Source: Clostridiales bacterium S5-A14a
GTDB lineage: Bacteria; Bacillota; Clostridia; Peptostreptococcales; Anaerovoracaceae
NCBI GenBank assembly: GCA_000758905.1
Contig: JRNA01000019.1
Span: forward strand, 21,234-85,233
Direction of reading: 5' to 3'
Length of the DNA stretch: 64,000 bases
Shown: one piece after another, positions 54,084 to 62,574 of the stretch
Position numbering within the stretch: position 1 is the stretch's first letter
Layout: every line of letters begins with the position of its first letter
The notes under the pieces: generated by a model
Seen by the model: the letters and a program-made list of their open reading frames with translations, nothing else
What the model was told of the DNA's origin: nothing
The model's database searches: none
Translations under genes and position numbers: made by a program

Positions 54084-55742
54084 ATGTCAAATATGAAAAG
54101 AACAGGACAAACAGCCCTTTATGAGCGTTTAAGTCGTGATGATGAAATGCAAGGAGAAAGCAATTCCATAACAAATCAAAAGCAGCTACTTGAAAGCTAT
54201 GCTAAAAGAAACGGCTTTGTAAATATATATCACTATACCGATGATGGAGTAAGCGGAACAACCTTTGATAGAGAGGGATTTCAAAAGATGATAAAAGCAG
54301 TAGAAGAAAACAAAGTATCTACTGTGATAGTAAAAGATATGAGTAGGTTTGGCAGAGATTACCTCAAAGTAGGCTTTTACACCGAAATACTTTTCAAAGA
54401 AAAGGGAGTAAGATTTATTGCTATCAACAACGGAATAGACAGTGAAAAACAAGCAGAAAGCGACTTTACACCATTTCTAAACATTATGAACGAATGGTAT
54501 GCAAGAGATACCTCAAGAAAAATACAATCCATCTTTAGAGCAAGAATGGAAGAAGGCAAAAGAGTATCACCAAGCGTTCCATACGGCTATTATAGAAACC
54601 CTAAGAACAAACAGGAGCTACTTGTCGATAAAGAGAGTGCAAAGGTCGTAAAACGCATTTATAGGCTTGTTATAGAGGGATATGGAGTAACACAGATAGC
54701 AGAGATACTAACCAAAGATAAAGTCCTTATACCGTCAGCCTATGCAGAAATACATTATCCTGAAAATAATCATAGTTCCAAGAAAAGAGGAATAGACGAT
54801 CCATATTTTTGGACGCCGACAACAGTTGGCTACATTTTGGAAAAAAGAGAATACATGGGACACACTGTTCTTGGTAAAACAATATGCCTTGATTACAAAA
54901 CCAAGAAACGCAGAAAGGCGAAAGAAGATGAACTAATTATCTTCAAGAACACTCACGAAGCCATTATTGATGAAGAAACATGGAATAATGCTCAAAGGTT
55001 AAGAAAAACAGTGAGAAGAAGTCCAAAGTATGGAACAACATCAAATCCACTTACAGGACTTTTAATCTGTGCAGATTGCGATGGTAAATTAAGTTACAGA
55101 GAGCCGGCAGAACATAAAGAAAAGAAATACGATTGTGATTATTGCTTTGTATGTCAACATTATAGACACAGAAAAGGAACTTGCAGTATCCACTACATCA
55201 AATTAAAAACAGTGAATGAAATTCTCTTAAAATCAATTAAAGAAATAACCAATTTTGCAAAAGAAGATAAGCAAGAGTTTCTAAAAGTGATGAATAAGTT
55301 ATCTGATGAAAAAAGAGAAGAAAAGTATCAAGGAGATAAAGAGAAATTAGAAAAAATATCATCAAGAAATGCAGAACTAACAACCCTTATTACAAAACTA
55401 TATGAAGACCATGCACTTGGAAAAATTCCTGTAAAACACTTTGATAGATTATTTAATATCTATGATACGGAGCAACAGGATTTAGAAAAACAAATACAGT
55501 ATTTTGAGCAAGAAATAGAAAGCTATCATCAGAGAAAAGTTGATACTGATAAATTCCTAAAAATGATAGAGAAATATACAGACATTGAGGAACTGACAGT
55601 ACCAATGATAAATGAGTATATAGAAAAAGTTGTAGTCCATGAAGCCACAGGGGGAAGAAAAGGGAAAGACAGAAAACAACAAGTTGATGTGTACTTTAAT
55701 TTTATTGGCAAGTTTGAAGTGTCACAAGAAGAACCTAAATAA
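54084..55742 (+). CDS. Large serine recombinase (TnpX/TndX-like integrase)
   Basis: 552 residues. Resolvase domain at the N-terminus with catalytic Ser in ALYERLSRDDEM, then DGVSGTTFDREGF and VKDMSRFGRDYL; recombinase domain around residues 160-290 (PYGYYRNPKNKQ, YMGHTVLGKT); a zinc ribbon CADCDGK...CDYCFVCQHY...C near 320-360; and a coiled coil. It would catalyse excision and insertion of this element at a GG core. AAAGGAGG lies 10 bases before the ATG. Complete. Confidence 0.94.
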   Translation: MSNMKRTGQTALYERLSRDDEMQGESNSITNQKQLLESYAKRNGFVNIYHYTDDGVSGTTFDREGFQKMIKAVEENKVSTVIVKDMSRFGRDYLKVGFYTEILFKEKGVRFIAINNGIDSEKQAESDFTPFLNIMNEWYARDTSRKIQSIFRARMEEGKRVSPSVPYGYYRNPKNKQELLVDKESAKVVKRIYRLVIEGYGVTQIAEILTKDKVLIPSAYAEIHYPENNHSSKKRGIDDPYFWTPTTVGYILEKREYMGHTVLGKTICLDYKTKKRRKAKEDELIIFKNTHEAIIDEETWNNAQRLRKTVRRSPKYGTTSNPLTGLLICADCDGKLSYREPAEHKEKKYDCDYCFVCQHYRHRKGTCSIHYIKLKTVNEILLKSIKEITNFAKEDKQEFLKVMNKLSDEKREEKYQGDKEKLEKISSRNAELTTLITKLYEDHALGKIPVKHFDRLFNIYDTEQQDLEKQIQYFEQEIESYHQRKVDTDKFLKMIEKYTDIEELTVPMINEYIEKVVVHEATGGRKGKDRKQQVDVYFNFIGKFEVSQEEPK

Positions 55743-55827
55743 CTTATACAGAAAGAACTTGATGAAATAGATAGTTTATGAAAAAAGATAGAAAAGATGA
55801 AACAATCTTCTTCATAATTAAGCAATA

Positions 55828-55865
55828 TTGACTACTATAAAATATAGTGATATAATTTATAGTAG
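55828..55865 (+). promoter_or_regulatory. padR promoter overlapped by a palindromic operator
   Basis: TTGACT, 17 bases, TATAAT (55828-55856). CTACTATAAA (55832-55841) and TTTATAGTAG (55856-55865) form a perfect 10-bp inverted repeat covering the promoter, so the PadR product likely represses itself. Confidence 0.75.
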
Positions 55866-55886
55866 TTTTTAATATGGAGGGATAAT

Positions 55887-56411
55887 ATGTCAACGATTGA
55901 TTTAATAGTTTTAGGAATGATTAAAGAAAAAGAACAAAGTGCGTATGACTTACAAAAGAATGTTGAGTATAGAAATATTTCTAAATGGGTTAAAGTTAGC
56001 ACTCCATCAATTTATAAAAAAGTAATTCAGTTAGAAGAAAAAGGCTATATAAAAGGCAATTTATCAAGAGATGGGAATATGCCTGAAAAGTCAATTTATC
56101 ACATTACAGAAAAAGGAGATAAGTATTTTTTAGAATTGATGAAGAAAATATCTGCTCAAATGGTCAATGTTTTTTTAGATTTTAATGCAGTTATTATCAA
56201 TATGGCAATGCTGTCAAAAAATGAAAGCAAAGAGGTTATAGACAATATTGAAACAGAGATTGAGAAGTACAAAAATGCAGTTAGCAAGTTAGAGATGGAA
56301 AGAGAAAATATTCCTGTTTGTGCCAAATCTATTATAAATCAACAAGTCTTGCTATCAGAAGCATTAAACGATTGGATAAATGATTTTAGAAAGCTATATT
56401 TAGAGGAGTGA
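55887..56411 (+). CDS. PadR-family transcriptional regulator
   Basis: 174 residues. N-terminal winged helix: IDLIVLGMIKEKEQSAYDLQK, then STPSIYKKVIQLEEKGYIKGN and KSIYHITEKGDKYFLELM. A C-terminal coiled-coil dimer domain follows. Many PadR proteins respond to drugs and control exporter genes. Here a MATE exporter lies downstream. It overlaps the HEAT-repeat gene by four bases. Confidence 0.88.
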   Translation: MSTIDLIVLGMIKEKEQSAYDLQKNVEYRNISKWVKVSTPSIYKKVIQLEEKGYIKGNLSRDGNMPEKSIYHITEKGDKYFLELMKKISAQMVNVFLDFNAVIINMAMLSKNESKEVIDNIETEIEKYKNAVSKLEMERENIPVCAKSIINQQVLLSEALNDWINDFRKLYLEE

Positions 56412-57073
56412 TTTTTGAATTGGTAAATATATGTGAAGATAGAGAGCTATTAAAGGAATTAAGAGAGATAACGAAAAATAAGGAGAATTGGAAAACAGCT
56501 ATTGATGAAGTTTCTATTTACTTGAACGAAAATCATTCTGACGATGTAAAATCAAAGGTCTTATGGCTTCTTGGAGAAATGGGATTAAATTATCCATTAG
56601 AAGTAAAAAAGTATGTTGCAGATATTGCAAGTTACTTACATGATGATCGCTCTAAATTAAGAGAGCGTTCAGTAAATGCACTTGGAAGAATAGGCAGAGC
56701 TGATAAGCAGTTGATTGTTCCATATTTAGATAAAATAATGGAAATGAGAAAAGATAATGTAGATGAAGTAAGACTTGCATTCGTTTGGGCTTGTGAAAAT
56801 ATTGCAACAAATGCTCCGGAACTGTTCTGTGAAAAACTTGATATGTTTTATGAAATGATACAAGACAAAGGGGAGAGAATACGGATAGAAGCACCTGAAA
56901 TGTTCAGAGTAATAGGAAAAAGGAAACCGTACTATGTCAAACCATACTTAGAAAAATTACAGTGGCTTGCAGATAATGATGCACATCCTGTTGTTCGTAT
57001 CCATAGTGCCGGTGCAATTCGAATTACCAAAAGAGCATTAAAGGAGAGTGAAGACAATGCCACAGATGATTAA
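56408..57073 (+). CDS. HEAT-repeat protein
   Basis: 221 residues made of helical HEAT-like repeats; the clearest is DDRSKLRERSVNALGRIGR, with related units DDVKSKVLWLLGEMG, DEVRLAFVWACENIA and HPVVRIHSAGAIRI. Such solenoids bind proteins or DNA (as in DNA-alkylation repair relatives). GTG start overlapping the padR stop; AGAGGAG about 6 bases before. Role in the cassette unknown. Confidence 0.75.
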   Translation: MIFELVNICEDRELLKELREITKNKENWKTAIDEVSIYLNENHSDDVKSKVLWLLGEMGLNYPLEVKKYVADIASYLHDDRSKLRERSVNALGRIGRADKQLIVPYLDKIMEMRKDNVDEVRLAFVWACENIATNAPELFCEKLDMFYEMIQDKGERIRIEAPEMFRVIGKRKPYYVKPYLEKLQWLADNDAHPVVRIHSAGAIRITKRALKESEDNATDD

Positions 57074-57521
57074 AGGCGGAAAATATATTTTTGGTTGGTC
57101 GAAGATAAAAGAAGATGGAGAGTTAAGTTTTCCGACTATGGCAATAAAGGAGTACAAATTAGAAAAAGAAAAGTATGTCTATATTGTTTCAGGAAGTAAG
57201 CAGACAGGTGGCTTCTGTGTTATGCCGGAAAAATTACTTTCCGATTCAAAATTAAATAGCATATTAGTTAGAAATAAATGTTTGGCAGAGAGAAGTTTAC
57301 AAGAGGGAGAACTTATTTCATATAAGGGAAGAATGTATGGATGGCTATCTTTGAATGGAACAAATGTAAATCTTACTCAGTCTTTAATGGATTCTTTGGG
57401 TGTTAACATAGGAGATAAACTTTTGGCAATTAGAAGTAGTAACATTGCTTTTACAATGGGATTCAGAGGTTCGTTGATAGATAAAGCGAATAATTTTAAG
57501 GGGAAAATCGAAACTTTCTGA
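57057..57521 (+). CDS. Hypothetical protein of the PadR cassette
   Basis: 154 residues from ATG 57057, with AAAGGAG upstream (57040-57046); it overlaps the HEAT gene by 17 bases. Soluble, mixed alpha/beta; the end (LGVNIGDKLLAIRSSNIAFTMGFRG) resembles the AbrB/SpoVT strand pattern, with an earlier similar unit. I do not recognise the family. Third gene of an apparent padR operon. Confidence 0.55.
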   Translation: MPQMIKGGKYIFGWSKIKEDGELSFPTMAIKEYKLEKEKYVYIVSGSKQTGGFCVMPEKLLSDSKLNSILVRNKCLAERSLQEGELISYKGRMYGWLSLNGTNVNLTQSLMDSLGVNIGDKLLAIRSSNIAFTMGFRGSLIDKANNFKGKIETF

Positions 57522-57536
57522 TGTGAGTATGTTGTT

Positions 57537-57565
57537 TTGACGATTTTTGAAAAAGATGATAAAAT
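57537..57565 (+). promoter_or_regulatory. SigmaA promoter of the leader-MATE unit
   Basis: TTGACG, 17 bases, TAAAAT. It begins 16 bases after the previous stop codon, so the exporter has its own start signal. Confidence 0.65.
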
Positions 57566-57593
57566 ATTACTATATAGCTGAAAGGGGATTGTT

Positions 57594-57683
57594 ATGAGAA
57601 TTCACTTAAGAAATCATCCTAAGAACAAACTTAACTCTGTACAAATGAAACCGATGAAACATTGTACAGAGTATAGCAAATAG
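57594..57683 (+). CDS. 29-residue leader peptide upstream of MATE gene
   Basis: An ATG with GAAAGGGGA upstream opens MRIHLRNHPKNKL..., ending CTEYSK. Inside it, CTCTGTACAA and TTGTACAGAG form a perfect 10-bp inverted repeat. Short basic leaders followed by terminators are the mark of ribosome-stalling attenuation of resistance genes. No function beyond translation is likely. Confidence 0.6.
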   Translation: MRIHLRNHPKNKLNSVQMKPMKHCTEYSK

Positions 57684-57720
57684 ATTGCATTTAATATTTC
57701 ATCGGGAAATACAAAAAAAT

Positions 57721-57880
57721 TAGGCCATTTATTGGCTTTGTTTTTGTGTACATTTCTCGATATATAATTAAAATGTAAAGGGCTATAGGCAATGTTTTGT
57801 CTGTAGCCTTTTGTTTTATAAATTATTAAGCAAAAGGCAGATACTATTTTGTATTTATGCCTTTTTTTGTTGCATAAATA
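57721..57880 (+). promoter_or_regulatory. Series of terminators between leader and MATE gene
   Basis: Three stem-and-T-run elements: AGGCCA/TGGCTT then GTTTTT (about 57721-57748); GGGCTATAGGC with GTCTGTAGCC then TTTTG (about 57779-57818); AAAGGCA/TGCCTTT then TTTTG (about 57834-57872). Together with the leader peptide they form a probable attenuator. Nothing else is seen in 57684-57916. Confidence 0.6.
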
Positions 57881-57916
57881 CAGAAAACAAAATATTGAGA
57901 AGTGGAGAAAGTTTAA

Positions 57917-59269
57917 ATGAACGAAAACAGAATAAAAATTTTGAAAGAAGAAAATATTGATAAAGCACTTTTTAAGTTAGGTATGCCTATGGTTATCAGT
58001 TTATTGGTAGCCGCTTTATACAATGTCGTTGATACTTATTTTGTGTCCGGACTTGGGAAAGAGGCAGTAGCTGCTGTTTCAGTTGCATTCCCGATTCAAC
58101 TCATCTTTTTAGGGATAGGATTAACATTTGGTGCAGGAGCAGGTTCTTATATATCAAGGCTACTTGGAGGAAATAATAAAAAAGAAGCAAGTATTGTAGC
58201 AACAGTTGCTCTTATATCAAGTGCAATTTTAGGGATAATTACAGCTATTGTATTGTTTTGCTATTTAGAGGGCGTTTTGAAATTTATGGGAGCCATTCCA
58301 TCTATTATGGAAATTTCTAAGTCTTATACAGGAATATTCATAGTAGGCGGTATTTTGGGATCAATCAATGTAACACTTGGTAACTTAGTCGTTGCACAAG
58401 GAGCTGCCAAAATTTCATTAAAAGCTATGCTTTTAGGTTCTATATCAAATATGGTTTTGGATCCGATATTCATATTTGGACTTAATTTAGGAGTGAGAGG
58501 TGCAGCTATTGCGACACTTATAGCCAGAGTGATAACGAGTCTAATGTATCTCATTTACTTTATAGGAGATAAAAATTTAACTGAGATGAAATTATCTAAC
58601 TTCAAGCCTACATTTGCAATTTATAAAGAGATATTGAAGATAGGAATTTCCATGTTGATACTTCAGATTTTACAAACTATATCTATAAGCAAAATATCTT
58701 ATGCAGCGTCCTTTTATGGAGAAGAAGCAATAGCTGCAATGGGTATTGCTCTTAGGATTGTAACACTTGGAACAAATGTTGTATTGGGATATATGAAGGG
58801 ACTTCAACCGTTAGCCGGATTTAATTACGGAGCTAAGAATTATGAAAGAGTGAGAGGTGCTATCAAGGCAAGTATTAAATGGACAAATGTATTTTGCATA
58901 GTGTGGACTTTGATAATTTATATTTTTTCACCAAGTATATTATCTATATTTGGGACTGATGAAAATGTATTAAATATAGCAGTGCAGGCATTACGAGCAG
59001 GTGTCATTATGTTTATAACATTTGGATTTCAGTTTACCTACTCTACCTTATATTTGTCTATGGGAAAGGCATTAGGGGGAATATTTCTAAACTCATTGCG
59101 ACAAGGAATTGTATTTATCCCTATCATTTTATTGTTGCCTAAATTTATGGGATTAAATGGTGTTATATATGCTCAAACAATTTCAGATTTGATAACAACA
59201 ATCATCACAATTCCTTTTGCTATTAGCATTCATAAAAAATTGAGATTAGCAATAAAAAACAATTTGTAA
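57917..59269 (+). CDS. MATE-family multidrug efflux transporter
   Basis: 450 residues with 12 hydrophobic segments in two six-helix bundles (KLGMPMVISLLVAALYNVVDTYFVSGLG at the start; second half begins near residue 235). The family exports cationic drugs by Na+ or H+ exchange. Cargo of the mobilizable element, so it may be a resistance or tolerance gene. Attenuation elements precede it. A GAAGTGGAG ribosome site sits before the ATG. Confidence 0.9.
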   Translation: MNENRIKILKEENIDKALFKLGMPMVISLLVAALYNVVDTYFVSGLGKEAVAAVSVAFPIQLIFLGIGLTFGAGAGSYISRLLGGNNKKEASIVATVALISSAILGIITAIVLFCYLEGVLKFMGAIPSIMEISKSYTGIFIVGGILGSINVTLGNLVVAQGAAKISLKAMLLGSISNMVLDPIFIFGLNLGVRGAAIATLIARVITSLMYLIYFIGDKNLTEMKLSNFKPTFAIYKEILKIGISMLILQILQTISISKISYAASFYGEEAIAAMGIALRIVTLGTNVVLGYMKGLQPLAGFNYGAKNYERVRGAIKASIKWTNVFCIVWTLIIYIFSPSILSIFGTDENVLNIAVQALRAGVIMFITFGFQFTYSTLYLSMGKALGGIFLNSLRQGIVFIPIILLLPKFMGLNGVIYAQTISDLITTIITIPFAISIHKKLRLAIKNNL

Positions 59270-59341
59270 TTAGGAATTACATCTGTTGATTAAAAAGTAA
59301 GGAGGCATCTAAGTGTAGAAATAGCTAAGGAGGTAATGTGA

Positions 59342-59410
59342 ATGAGCGTATATTCATATTTTTTAAATGGATTATGGTTGATAATGCCTTTTTGGTTCGT
59401 TTTTATATGA
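59342..59410 (+). CDS. Possible 22-residue hydrophobic peptide
   Basis: An ATG after AAGGAGGTAATGTGA opens MSVYSYFLNGLWLIMPFWFV. It is short and hydrophobic with a strong ribosome site, so translation is credible; a role as a membrane peptide or leader is a guess. It lies downstream of the MATE gene. Confidence 0.3.
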   Translation: MSVYSYFLNGLWLIMPFWFVFI

Positions 59411-59471
59411 ATATTTTCTTGAACAATTAAATAATCTAATAACAATAAGAGTTAATTTAATTGTTATTTTC

Positions 59472-59512
59472 GGAGGACTTTTTACGCCAAAGTGTAGAAG
59501 TCCTCCTTTTTT
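59472..59512 (+). terminator. Terminator before the sigma-like gene
   Basis: GGAGGACTT and AAGTCCTCC pair and are followed by TTTTTT. Confidence 0.8.
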
Positions 59513-59556
59513 ATTCTCAAAACCAAAACAGAGAACTTAAAAAGGAGGAACACACA

Positions 59557-59973
59557 ATGGATAAGAAAGAATATTACCTTTATGTAAAAGGCAAAGCCGT
59601 ATCTGTAAGCGAAGAAGTTTATAAAGCCTACTGGAAGATAACAGAGCATGAAAAGTATCTCCAAAGAAAAGATTGGAAGCACAATGTTATATCATTTTCA
59701 GCATTGGATCATGATGGACACTTTGCAGATAACATCATAGATGAAAAAATAGACTTAGAAAAAATTGTAGAAGTAAAAATGCAAATTGAAGAACTTCATA
59801 GAGCATTAAATACTCTCACAAAAGAAGAAAGAGAGTTAATGGAAGCCATCTTCTACAAAGAAGAAAGTCTAAGGTCAATCGGTAAAAAAGAAAAAGTAAG
59901 CTATCAAACAATTGGAAAAAGGAGGGATAAAATTTTAGAAAAACTGAGAAAGATTTTAAAAGATAAAATCTAA
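59557..59973 (+). CDS. Sigma-70-like (region 4) transcription factor of the IME
   Basis: 138 residues from ATG 59557, with AAAAGGAGG 7-15 bases before; the longer upstream frame covers the terminator. The C-terminal 60 residues (NTLTKEERELMEAIFYKEESLRSIGKKEKVSYQTI...) are sigma region 4-type helix-turn-helix. The N-terminus (EEVYKAYWKITEHEKYLQRKDWKH) is that of small sigma-like proteins on Tn916- and Tn4451-like elements. It probably controls transfer or excision genes. Confidence 0.8.
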   Translation: MDKKEYYLYVKGKAVSVSEEVYKAYWKITEHEKYLQRKDWKHNVISFSALDHDGHFADNIIDEKIDLEKIVEVKMQIEELHRALNTLTKEERELMEAIFYKEESLRSIGKKEKVSYQTIGKRRDKILEKLRKILKDKI

Positions 59974-59980
59974 AAACTTG

Positions 59981-60016
59981 GAAAGGTTAAGTATCAAAAA
60001 AGGTACTTAGCCTTTC
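59981..60016 (+). terminator. Hairpin after the sigma-like gene
   Basis: GAAAGGTTAAGTA and TACTTAGCCTTTC form a 13-bp stem; the following T run is short (CTTT), so it could be an attenuator. Confidence 0.5.
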
Positions 60017-60057
60017 TTTATGAAAACAGAAAACTATTAGATGGAGGAAAAGACAAA

Positions 60058-60378
60058 ATGAAAAACATTGAAGAAAAAATCTTAATGGCAGATGAAGAAA
60101 TCAAGCAGTTACAAAACAAAAGAAAAAAACTCATCAGTCAGCAGAAACAGGAAGAAAGAAAAAAGAGAGATAAAAGAATATATGAAAAAGGAGCAGTCTT
60201 TGAAAGTATCTTTATAGAAAGCAAGAATTTAACCAAAGATGAATTTTATCAGCTAATCACATCTTTAATTCGTAAAGAAGAAGCCAATATCAAAATACAA
60301 AAAATCATTGAAAGCCGAGAAGAAACAGAAGTAGAAAATACAGGAAAAGAAGATGAAGAAATGGACATCGAAGAATAG
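60058..60378 (+). CDS. DUF3847 family mobile-element protein
   Basis: 106 residues; coiled, highly charged. N-terminal IEEKILMADEEIKQLQNKRKKLISQQKQEERKKR is the DUF3847 pattern, typical of genes just before MobA/MobL relaxases on mobilizable elements. May be an accessory relaxosome protein. GGAGG 12 bases before the ATG. Confidence 0.75.
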   Translation: MKNIEEKILMADEEIKQLQNKRKKLISQQKQEERKKRDKRIYEKGAVFESIFIESKNLTKDEFYQLITSLIRKEEANIKIQKIIESREETEVENTGKEDEEMDIEE

Positions 60379-60425
60379 TCCCTTGTTTACAAGGGCGCAC
60401 ATATACACCTTAACAGGTGTGTGCG
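60379..60425 (+). other. Candidate origin of transfer (oriT), MobQ type
   Basis: On the minus strand the sequence GTGCGCCCTT (60400-60391) matches the nic core of MobQ origins (GTGCGCCCT). It lies next to the hairpin CCCTTG/CAAGGG (60380-60395) and the repeat ACACCT/AGGTGT (60405-60420), just upstream of the relaxase gene. The nick would be within GCCCTT. Beyond it, 60430-60530 has two hairpins and no gene. Confidence 0.65.
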
Positions 60426-60530
60426 TTCTCCGAAGGCTCTTAGCAGAGGGCATATCAGCTAACGCTGATACAGGGGAGCTACACTCCCCTACGGAAATAA
60501 ATTTCCTACCCCTTGTGTACTTCCCAAAAG

Positions 60531-60560
60531 AAATCGGATAAAAAGCTATCCGATTTTTTT
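60531..60560 (+). terminator. Terminator before mobL
   Basis: AAATCGGATA pairs with TATCCGATTT and is followed by TTTT. Confidence 0.8.
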
Positions 60561-60620
60561 AGGAAGTCTTATTTATCGCCACCATAACCATACCGAAAAA
60601 TGGAAAGGAGGTTTTTGACT

Positions 60621-62081
60621 ATGGCGATATATCATCTTTGCATAAAGATTATTTCAAGAGGCAAAGGCAAAAGTGCAGTAGCAGCTTCCGCCTATCGAAG
60701 TGGCGAAAAGATAAAAAACGAATATGACGGTATAGTCCATGACTTTACAAGAAAAGGTGGAATAGCACATACAGAAATTCTTTTACCACAAAATGCACCA
60801 CAGGAATTTGTAAACCGTTCTATCTTATGGAACAGTGTTGAGAAAATAGAAAAGAGTAAAAATTCCCAACTTGCAAGAGAAATTGAAGTTGCCTTGCCCA
60901 AAGAATTAGGCAGAGAAAAACAAATAAATCTTGTACGAGAATATGTAAAAGAAAACTTTGTAAAAGTAGGTATGTGTGCCGATATTGCTCTACATGATAA
61001 AAATGATGGAAACCCACATTGCCATATCCTACTTACTATGCGACCATTAAACGAAGATAAAACATGGGGAGCAAAATCAAAAAAGGAATATATCCTTGAT
61101 GAAAATGGAGAAAAAGTAAAACTTAAAAATGGCAATTACAAAACAAGAAAAATCAATACAACAGATTGGAATGAGCAAGATAAAGCAGAAGAGTGGCGAA
61201 AAGCATGGGCAGACATTACAAACAAATATCTTGAAGAAAACAGCATACAGGACAAAGTAGATCACCGCTCTTATCAAAGACAAGGTATAGAACAAATCCC
61301 GACCATTCATTTAGGAGTATCAGCAACCCAAATGGAGAAGAAAGGGATAGCTACAGACAGAGGAAATATCAACCGAGAAATCAAACATCAAAATGCGATT
61401 TTAAGAGAAATCTCAAGAAGAATAAAGGCATTATTAAATTGGATAAGAGGAATAGGAAAAGAAGAAAAAGTAGAAAACGAAAATATAAAGTCCACCCTCC
61501 CATCAAAAGAAAATCTGCTTGAAATCTTTGAAAATCTTATCCGTAAAAATGCAGATAACAATAATTCAGACTTGGAAAAATATATTGAAAGTTATCAACT
61601 ACTCAAAGAGAAAAACATTACAAGTATCAATCAATTAAAAGAAAGCATTACTAATTTACGAGATAAGAATTACAAGACCACAAGAGCCTTAAAAGATACT
61701 GAGAAAAAGATTGATGAAAAAACACAACTTATAGATCAATCAGAAAAATATTTGAAGCATAAGGACACCTATAAAGCATATACCAAGCTAAAGAAAAACA
61801 AACAAGATACTTTCTACAATGAACATACAGCAGAGATTATTTTATTTGAAAGTGCCAAGAAACATCTGAAAGAACATTTAGGAGAAAGCAAGACCTTAGC
61901 CATCAGCAAATGGAAATCAGAACTTGCCACCTTGAAGAAAGAGAAAAAGAGCCTATACAATCAAATATTAGAAATACGAGAAGAAGTAGAACAGACCGAA
62001 AAAGTTAAGACCTGTATAGAGCAGTTACAGGAACAAGAAAAGAGACTATCACAAGTAAAGAGGAACGAGTTAGACCTATAA
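60621..62081 (+). CDS. mobL: MobA/MobL-type relaxase (MobQ)
   Basis: 486 residues from ATG 60621, with AAAGGAGG 9-17 bases upstream; the earlier ATG of the frame lies before the ribosome site. The N-terminal relaxase domain is complete: AIYHLCIKIISRGKGKSAVAASAYRSGE, with the catalytic Tyr near residue 24, and the metal motif DGNPHCHILLTMRP near residue 130. HLGVSATQMEKKG follows; the rest is coiled coil. It nicks oriT and pilots single-strand DNA. It needs a coupling protein such as the VirD4 it interrupts. Confidence 0.93.
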   Translation: MAIYHLCIKIISRGKGKSAVAASAYRSGEKIKNEYDGIVHDFTRKGGIAHTEILLPQNAPQEFVNRSILWNSVEKIEKSKNSQLAREIEVALPKELGREKQINLVREYVKENFVKVGMCADIALHDKNDGNPHCHILLTMRPLNEDKTWGAKSKKEYILDENGEKVKLKNGNYKTRKINTTDWNEQDKAEEWRKAWADITNKYLEENSIQDKVDHRSYQRQGIEQIPTIHLGVSATQMEKKGIATDRGNINREIKHQNAILREISRRIKALLNWIRGIGKEEKVENENIKSTLPSKENLLEIFENLIRKNADNNNSDLEKYIESYQLLKEKNITSINQLKESITNLRDKNYKTTRALKDTEKKIDEKTQLIDQSEKYLKHKDTYKAYTKLKKNKQDTFYNEHTAEIILFESAKKHLKEHLGESKTLAISKWKSELATLKKEKKSLYNQILEIREEVEQTEKVKTCIEQLQEQEKRLSQVKRNELDL

Positions 62082-62142
62082 AACTAAGCGAAAAAATGGT
62101 ATAATTATAAACAATTATTTGATTTTGGAGGTGCTTAAATTT

Positions 62143-62562
62143 ATGAATGAAAGAGAGAAAATCATTCGTTTATGGTTTGATATGTGGCTTACACAACAAG
62201 ACTTAGGGATAGATAAAATTTTTTCTGATGATGTAATTTATATTGAGAGTTGGTGTCCTAAGTATGAAAACCGTCAAACAGTAAAGCACTGGTTTAATGA
62301 ATGGAATACAAGAGGAAAAGTGCTTGAATGGGAAATAAAGCAATTTTTTCATAAGGATAATCAAACTATTGTAGAATGGCACTTCAAAAATAAAATGAAT
62401 GAGGGGAAAGTTGAAGAATTTGACGGTATTTCTTTGATTGTTTGGACAGCCGATAATAAGATAAAAGCATTAAAAGAGTTTGGCTGTAATTGCAATAACT
62501 ACAATCCTTATAAAGAGAGTGAAACACCCTTATTTAGAAATGAAAAAGCAAATTGGTTTTGA
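62143..62562 (+). CDS. NTF2/SnoaL-like protein
   Basis: 139 residues from ATG 62143, with GGAGGT 10-15 bases before. The NTF2-like cone is readable: IIRLWFDMWLTQQDLGIDKIFSDDVIYIESW, then TVKHWFNEWNTRGKVLEWEI and TIVEWHFKN, ending with KALKEFG. The family includes small enzymes and binding proteins; no function is set. Cargo gene of the mobilizable element. Two cysteines close together follow in GCNCNNY. Confidence 0.75.
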   Translation: MNEREKIIRLWFDMWLTQQDLGIDKIFSDDVIYIESWCPKYENRQTVKHWFNEWNTRGKVLEWEIKQFFHKDNQTIVEWHFKNKMNEGKVEEFDGISLIVWTADNKIKALKEFGCNCNNYNPYKESETPLFRNEKANWF

Positions 62563-62574
62563 GGAGATAAAATA

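Noticed and set aside
59461..59556. Longer sigma-like gene
   Set aside because: The extra codons run through an intrinsic terminator; the ATG at 59557 has AAAAGGAGG.
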